A stretch of 9,217 nt of DNA from Burkholderiaceae bacterium (lineage in GTDB: Bacteria > Pseudomonadota > Gammaproteobacteria > Burkholderiales > Burkholderiaceae_F): NCBI GenBank assembly GCA_013813185.1, contig JACCSD010000111.1, positions 1-9,217 of the forward strand. The letters run 5' to 3'. Numbering within the stretch: position 1 is the stretch's first letter; every line of letters starts with the position of its first letter. Both the position numbers and the translations under genes were made by a program. Shown here piece by piece: positions 6,010 through 9,217 of the stretch. The notes below the pieces were generated by a model. The model was not told the DNA's origin, searched no databases, and saw nothing but the letters and a program-made list of their open reading frames with translations.

Positions 6010-6902
6010 CAAGCGACCAGCCTCTGCTGTGCGTAGCCCTTCAAGACCTCATCGCGCAACACGTCCCAAATCGCCTTGTGCAGATCGACGAAGCGCGGCG
6101 TCACGCGCACCTCGGCGACATCGCGCGGACGCGGCAGATCAATCACGAACTCGCCCATCGGATGCGCCGCCGGGCCCGCAGACAGAACGATCACGCGATC
6201 GCTCATTGCGATCGCTTCGTCCAGGTCGTGAGTGATGAAGAGCACCGCCTTTTTCTTGGCGGCCCACAGTTCGAGCACCTCGTTTTCCATCAATTGCCGC
6301 GTTTGAATGTCGAGCGCCGAGAACGGCTCGTCCATCAAGATGATGTCGGGGTCGAGCACCAGCGTTTGCGCGAGCGACGTGCGTTTGCGCATGCCGCCCG
6401 ACAGCTGATGCGGGTAGCGGTCGCCGAAGCCGCCGAGCCCGACGCGCTTCAGCCACTCATCGGCTTGCGCGCCGGCGTCGGTCTCACCGCGAAACTCGAG
6501 TCCGGCCATCACGTTGGCGCGCGCGGTGCGCCACGGCATCAGCGCTTCGGTCTGGAACATATAGCCGGCCCGGCGATTGATGCCCAACAGTGGCTGCCCA
6601 AACACGTGCACTTGTCCCGCACTCGATTCGAGCAGCCCCGCCCCCACGTTCAACAGCGTGCTCTTGCCGCACCCCGTCGGACCCACGACGCTGACGAACT
6701 CACCGGGCGCAACGTGGAGCGTGACGTCCTCGACCGCGGTGTATCGCTGCGACCGATTGTCGCGGCTGACGAACGTACACGTAACGCCGCGCAGCGCGAG
6801 CGCCGCGATCGGTGTGGACACCCCCGGTTGCTGCGCGCCCGCGCCCCGCGGGGGCGCGCGATGCGCTTGGGGCGGCCCGGCGCTTAGCGCGCGCTCACCC
6901 AT
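6009..6902 (-). CDS. ABC importer ATP-binding protein, nitrate/sulfonate/taurine type
   Basis: A 297-residue cytoplasmic ATPase that powers the importer. All nucleotide-binding motifs are present in order: Walker A GPTGCGKST (74-82), Q-loop Gln117, signature LSGGM (167-171), Walker B IILMDEP (187-193), D-loop SALD (195-198) and switch His225. The signature continues as RKR where RQR is more usual. The first 30 or so residues form a proline/alanine-rich tail not expected in the family, encoded over a strong GC hairpin (6840-6858). The ATG at 6902 overlaps the TAA of the binding-protein gene (TAATG) with an AAGGGG just upstream. A GTG at 6821-6819 (codon 28) would give a conventional N-terminus but lacks a spaced ribosome site. 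The 3' end overlaps the permease by one base. Confidence 0.93.
   Translation of the reverse strand: MGERALSAGPPQAHRAPPRGAGAQQPGVSTPIAALALRGVTCTFVSRDNRSQRYTAVEDVTLHVAPGEFVSVVGPTGCGKSTLLNVGAGLLESSAGQVHVFGQPLLGINRRAGYMFQTEALMPWRTARANVMAGLEFRGETDAGAQADEWLKRVGLGGFGDRYPHQLSGGMRKRTSLAQTLVLDPDIILMDEPFSALDIQTRQLMENEVLELWAAKKKAVLFITHDLDEAIAMSDRVIVLSAGPAAHPMGEFVIDLPRPRDVAEVRVTPRFVDLHKAIWDVLRDEVLKGYAQQRLVA
6840..6858 (-). other. GC-only hairpin in the 5' coding part of the ATPase gene
   Basis: CGCGCCCC (6840-6847) and GGGGCGCG (6851-6858) are perfect 8-base inverted copies around a three-base loop, 44 to 62 bases after the ATPase ATG. It codes part of the odd N-terminal tail. In the operon mRNA it lies shortly after the binding-protein gene, where stem-loops are known in some importer operons to raise binding-protein mRNA relative to the distal genes. 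That role here is inference. Confidence 0.45.
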
Positions 6903-7939
6903 TACCCCTTCGGATACTTCGCGTTCGCCTTGCGCACGAAATCGTTGGTAAACACCGCTTTCAAGTCGATCTTCGCGCTCTTCATGTTGTCGTCGACGCT
7001 TTGCAGCGCGCGCAGCGCGGTCGCTGCACCTTGCTCGGGGAACATGCCATCAGGAGACAATGCAGGCTTGGCTTTCAGGAACGCGTCGATATAAACCGCG
7101 CGGTCTCCGAGCAGATAGCTTTCCGGCACGGCCTTGACGATGTCGGATGGCCCGGCCTGCTGAATCCATTTGTTGGCACGCACGATCGCATTTGTCAGTG
7201 CCTGCACCGTGTTCGGATTTTTATCGATAAATGAAATCGGCGCGTACAGCGTCGCTGCCGGCATCGGTCCGCCAAACACCTTGTCGGCTTCAGCTACATC
7301 GCGCGTATCCGAAATGATCTGGATATCGTTGCTGCGCGCAAGCATCGTAATCACCGGATCTAAATTCGAGATGGCGTCGATCTGGCCGGCACGCAGTGCC
7401 GCCACGGCACCCTGCGCGGCCCCGACACCAACGTACGAGACGTCCGTGGGCTTGAGCCCCGCCTTGGCCAAAATAAAATTCGACATGATGTTGGTCGACG
7501 ACCCCGGCGCGGTGACGCCGATTTTCTTGCCCTTCAAGTCGGCGACCGTCTTGTAGTTCGGCATCGTCTTGGTGCTGACCGCCATCACAATCTGCGGCGC
7601 CCGGCCTTGCAGCACGAATGCCCGCATCGGCTGGCCCTTCGCCTGCATGTTGATGTTGTGCTCGAACGCACCCGACACGACGTCAGCGCTGCCGCCCACT
7701 ACCGCCTGTAGCGCGCGCGCGCCGCCCGCGAAATCGACGATCGTGACCTCGAGCCCTTCTGCCTCGAAATACTTCTTTTGTTCAGCGACCGTAAGCGGCA
7801 GGTAGTACAGCAGGTTCTTGCCGCCTACTGCGATCGTTACCTTCTTGCGCTCGGGCGCCTGCGCGCTTCCGATCGCAGGAAAAATCAGCGCTGCGGCGCC
7901 AGCCGCCAGGACTTCACGCCGCGTCAGCGTCGTTCTCAT
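6902..7939 (-). CDS. ABC importer periplasmic substrate-binding protein (SsuA/NMT1-like)
   Basis: A 345-residue exported binding protein, first gene of a binding protein-ATPase-permease operon. The N-terminus MRTTLTRREVLAAGAAALIF has a twin-arginine-like motif (TRREVL) and a hydrophobic core, with a likely cleavage near residues 26-28 (AQA). The mature part shows the NMT1/SsuA pattern: YYLPLTVAEQKKYFEAEGLEV, then a hinge region with GGARALQAVVGGSADV, DLKGKKIGVTAPGS, and ALRAGQIDAI. Relatives bind sulfonates, nitrate, taurine or thiamine precursors; the ligand here is not readable. The ATG at 7939 has a good ribosome site, GGGGAG at 7951-7946, six bases away. The stop TAA overlaps the ATPase start. 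A 99-base gap separates it from the MAPEG gene, leaving room for its own promoter. Confidence 0.93.
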   Translation of the reverse strand: MRTTLTRREVLAAGAAALIFPAIGSAQAPERKKVTIAVGGKNLLYYLPLTVAEQKKYFEAEGLEVTIVDFAGGARALQAVVGGSADVVSGAFEHNINMQAKGQPMRAFVLQGRAPQIVMAVSTKTMPNYKTVADLKGKKIGVTAPGSSTNIMSNFILAKAGLKPTDVSYVGVGAAQGAVAALRAGQIDAISNLDPVITMLARSNDIQIISDTRDVAEADKVFGGPMPAATLYAPISFIDKNPNTVQALTNAIVRANKWIQQAGPSDIVKAVPESYLLGDRAVYIDAFLKAKPALSPDGMFPEQGAATALRALQSVDDNMKSAKIDLKAVFTNDFVRKANAKYPKG

Positions 7940-7945
7940 TTACGT

Positions 7946-7951
7946 CTCCCC
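7946..7951 (-). promoter_or_regulatory. Strong ribosome binding site of the binding-protein gene
   Basis: The minus strand reads GGGGAG, then ACGTAA, then ATG. It is the best Shine-Dalgarno match in the right half of the window, in line with the high expression usual for binding proteins compared with the coupled ATPase and permease. Confidence 0.65.
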
Positions 7952-8004
7952 GTGAACAATCAGTCGAGCCTAGCGCAGCAGATGTTTGCCGGCTGCCCCG
8001 CATG

Positions 8005-8020
8005 TACCCTTATCTACCCT
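8005..8020. repeat. Direct hexamer repeat at one-turn spacing upstream of the ABC operon
   Basis: TACCCT occurs at 8005-8010 and 8015-8020, ten bases apart (AGGGTA-GATA-AGGGTA on the operon strand), about 66 to 81 bases upstream of the binding-protein start. The same-face spacing would suit a regulator site. I cannot place a convincing -35/-10 pair next to it. Confidence 0.3.
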
Positions 8021-8038
8021 AGCCAAACCTGAAATGGA

Positions 8039-8416
8039 TCAGAAAACACCGGATAAGAAGATGGCGATGCAGGCGAGATAGCCGACAAACCAGACCAGCG
8101 AGCGCGCCCAGTGCCAGTCGGCCAGATAGCAGACGACGTACGCAATGCGCGCCAGGACGAACACGACCGCGAGTAGATCGAGTCGACCCTGCGGTGCCTG
8201 CGTCAGGTGCGCGATGATCACCGCTGCAGCGAAAAACGGAAACGCCTCGAAGCTGTTCGACTCGGCAGCGGCCGCCCGCGCCCGGTATCCCTGCTGCTTC
8301 CCGAGCCAGACGCGCGGATGACGATTGTTGTAGCGCTCCCCTCCCGCTTTTGCGATGCCGATCGCAATCAACGGTATTACGCCAGCGATCAGAACACACC
8401 AGTAGGCGACGGTCAT
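8039..8416 (-). CDS. MAPEG-family membrane protein
   Basis: A 125-residue protein with four hydrophobic helices (about 3-23, 57-75, 79-98, 105-125), the size and layout of bacterial MAPEG proteins (membrane-associated proteins in eicosanoid and glutathione metabolism). The conserved segment ESNSFEAFPFFAAAV (52-66) has the family Asn54 and Glu57, preceded by RARAAA, and a later RIAYVVCYLAD (90-100) also fits. Characterised relatives are trimeric glutathione transferases or peroxidases, but most bacterial members have no assigned substrate, so no reaction is claimed. The ATG at 8416 has no clear ribosome site. The gene begins 20 bases after the recR stop, so it is probably co-transcribed with recR, and is followed by a 99-base gap before the ABC operon. 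Confidence 0.85.
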   Translation of the reverse strand: MTVAYWCVLIAGVIPLIAIGIAKAGGERYNNRHPRVWLGKQQGYRARAAAAESNSFEAFPFFAAAVIIAHLTQAPQGRLDLLAVVFVLARIAYVVCYLADWHWARSLVWFVGYLACIAIFLSGVF

Positions 8417-8436
8417 GCGCCAGTCTAGTCTTTGAG

Positions 8437-9039
8437 CTAATCGGCGCGGCGATCGAGCATCGCCTGCGCCACCGTGTTGACATCGGTGTACTCGAGCTCC
8501 GCGCCGGCGGGAACGCCGCGCGCCAGCCGCGTCACTTTCAACTGCGGGTCACGTTCGCGCACCAGCTGGGTGACGTAATGCGCAGTCGCGTCGCCCTCCG
8601 GCGTAAACGACGTCGCGACGATGACCTCACGCACAATTTGATCGGCTACGCGCGCCAGCAGGCGCTCCATCTGGATCTCGCGCGGCCCGATTCCGTCGAG
8701 CGGCGACAGCCGGCCCATCAACACGAAGTAAAGGCCACCATAAGCAAGCGATTGCTCGATCACGAGCTGATCCGCCGGAGATTCAACGACACAAAGCAGC
8801 TGCGCATCCCGCTTCGCGCTGCTACACGTGGCGCAAATGGCTTGCTCGGTCAGCGTGTTGCAGCGCTGGCACTGCCCGATCGTGCGTGCCGCGATCAGCA
8901 GCGATTCGCCGAGACGCAGCGCGGCGTCACGATCGTGCTGCAGCAAGTGGAAAGCGATGCGCTGCGCCGAACGCGGGCCGATGCCGGGCAAACGCTTCAG
9001 CGCGTCGACGAGGTTGTCAATCGTATGGCCCAGCTTCAT
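8437..9039 (-). CDS. recR: Recombination mediator protein RecR
   Basis: A 200-residue RecR, the usual length. RecR forms a ring that, with RecO (and RecF), loads RecA on SSB-coated gapped DNA. Visible parts in order are the helix-hairpin-helix region [17 protein letters not shown] (17-33), a zinc finger with Cys57, Cys60, Cys69 and Cys72, and a Toprim domain from about 79 with Glu86 in VVESPAD and the [10 protein letters not shown] segment (146-155). All four zinc ligands are present. The ATG at 9039 is the only sensible start, although no strong Shine-Dalgarno is seen upstream. It lies 61 bases after ybaB on the same strand, the arrangement seen in many bacteria, often with dnaX further upstream, which would lie beyond the right edge here. 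Confidence 0.97.
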   Translation of the reverse strand: MKLGHTIDNLVDALKRLPGIGPRSAQRIAFHLLQHDRDAALRLGESLLIAARTIGQCQRCNTLTEQAICATCSSAKRDAQLLCVVESPADQLVIEQSLAYGGLYFVLMGRLSPLDGIGPREIQMERLLARVADQIVREVIVATSFTPEGDATAHYVTQLVRERDPQLKVTRLARGVPAGAELEYTDVNTVAQAMLDRRAD

Positions 9040-9100
9040 GTTGGTAGATGCAGGTGTTGGCGCGCGGTCCCGTGGCGGGCCGCCGCCTAGACCGAGGACA

Positions 9101-9217
9101 CTAAAACGGCAGCTTGAATCCCGGCGGCAGTGGCATACCCGCCGTCACCGACGCCATTTTCTGCTGAGACACGTCTTCGGCGCGGCGAACGGCATCGTTG
9201 AACGCCGCCGCAACGAG
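9101..9217 (-). CDS. ybaB: YbaB/EbfC nucleoid-associated protein, C-terminal end (runs off the window)
   Basis: The last 38 codons and TAG stop of a gene entering from the right edge. The reverse strand from 9217 reads [19 protein letters not shown], then a short linker and [13 protein letters not shown] before the stop. The LV-AA-NDA helix and the [10 protein letters not shown] tail are typical of the YbaB/EbfC family, small dimeric DNA-binding proteins linked to the nucleoid and to RecR/DnaX neighbours. Its position directly before recR supports the call. The N-terminal two thirds are outside the window. Confidence 0.92.
   Translation of the reverse strand, partial: LVAAAFNDAVRRAEDVSQQKMASVTAGMPLPPGFKLPF

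Noticed and set aside
6010..6012. TTG start for the permease one codon before the ATG
   Set aside because: The TGATG junction makes the ATG the natural coupled start; the TTG adds only one residue.
6078..6887. Plus-strand frame of 269 codons opposite the ABC ATPase
   Set aside because: It is the antisense shadow of a gene with all ABC motifs intact; its sequence is arginine/histidine-rich and unrecognisable.
7940..8038. Sigma-70 promoter for the ABC operon
   Set aside because: Several AT-richer hexamers are present (TAGATA, TACATG) but none has a suitable -35 at 16-18 bases, so no promoter is called.
8350..9090. Plus-strand frame of 246 codons opposite recR
   Set aside because: recR is complete with its zinc finger and Toprim domain on the minus strand; this frame is its antisense shadow.

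Overview
The window is a GC-rich bacterial chromosome segment. Gene content and protein character (GmhA, CarA, RecR, a YbaB tail, dense coding, a TACAAT-type -10 in front of carA) suggest a betaproteobacterium, probably a Burkholderiales relative. That placement is inferred from sequence feel, not from a search. Nearly everything is recognisable housekeeping or transport. No CRISPR array, phage, insertion sequence, tRNA or rRNA is visible.

Left part (1-3236): on the minus strand, carA (small subunit of carbamoyl-phosphate synthetase) runs into the 5' end of gmhA (sedoheptulose-7-phosphate isomerase) with a 4-base ATGA overlap. The usual partner carB is not next to carA. carA has a short leader with a tidy two-tier hairpin just before its Shine-Dalgarno sequence and probably starts with TTG. 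Diverging from it on the plus strand is a large rhomboid-family intramembrane protease with a long inserted loop and a helical, TPR-like C-terminal half.

Middle (3237-3726): 490 bases between two convergent genes hold no credible gene but are full of inverted repeats. They include a long nested inverted repeat (3511-3706), a two-tier stem (3328-3397), a terminator-like hairpin with a T tract (3460-3485) and several copies of one GC-rich motif in both orientations. This is the most unusual stretch of the window. It looks like a dispersed structured repeat that has settled between gene ends.

Right part (3727-9217): seven genes lie head to tail on the minus strand. In transcription order they are the 3' end of ybaB, recR, a small MAPEG-family membrane protein, a three-gene ABC importer of the nitrate/sulfonate/taurine/thiamine-precursor type (binding protein, ATPase, permease), and a polytopic membrane protein with a TPR-like C-terminal half and unknown function. 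The ABC genes are tightly coupled (TAATG and TGATG junctions). ybaB and recR form the classic recombination-repair pair, and the importer appears to be a separate unit with its own upstream region (7940-8038). The importer's substrate cannot be read from the sequence.

I did not find a convincing new multi-gene system. The best leads are the structured intergenic element, the carA-gmhA coupling with its leader hairpin, and the two unassigned membrane/TPR proteins.
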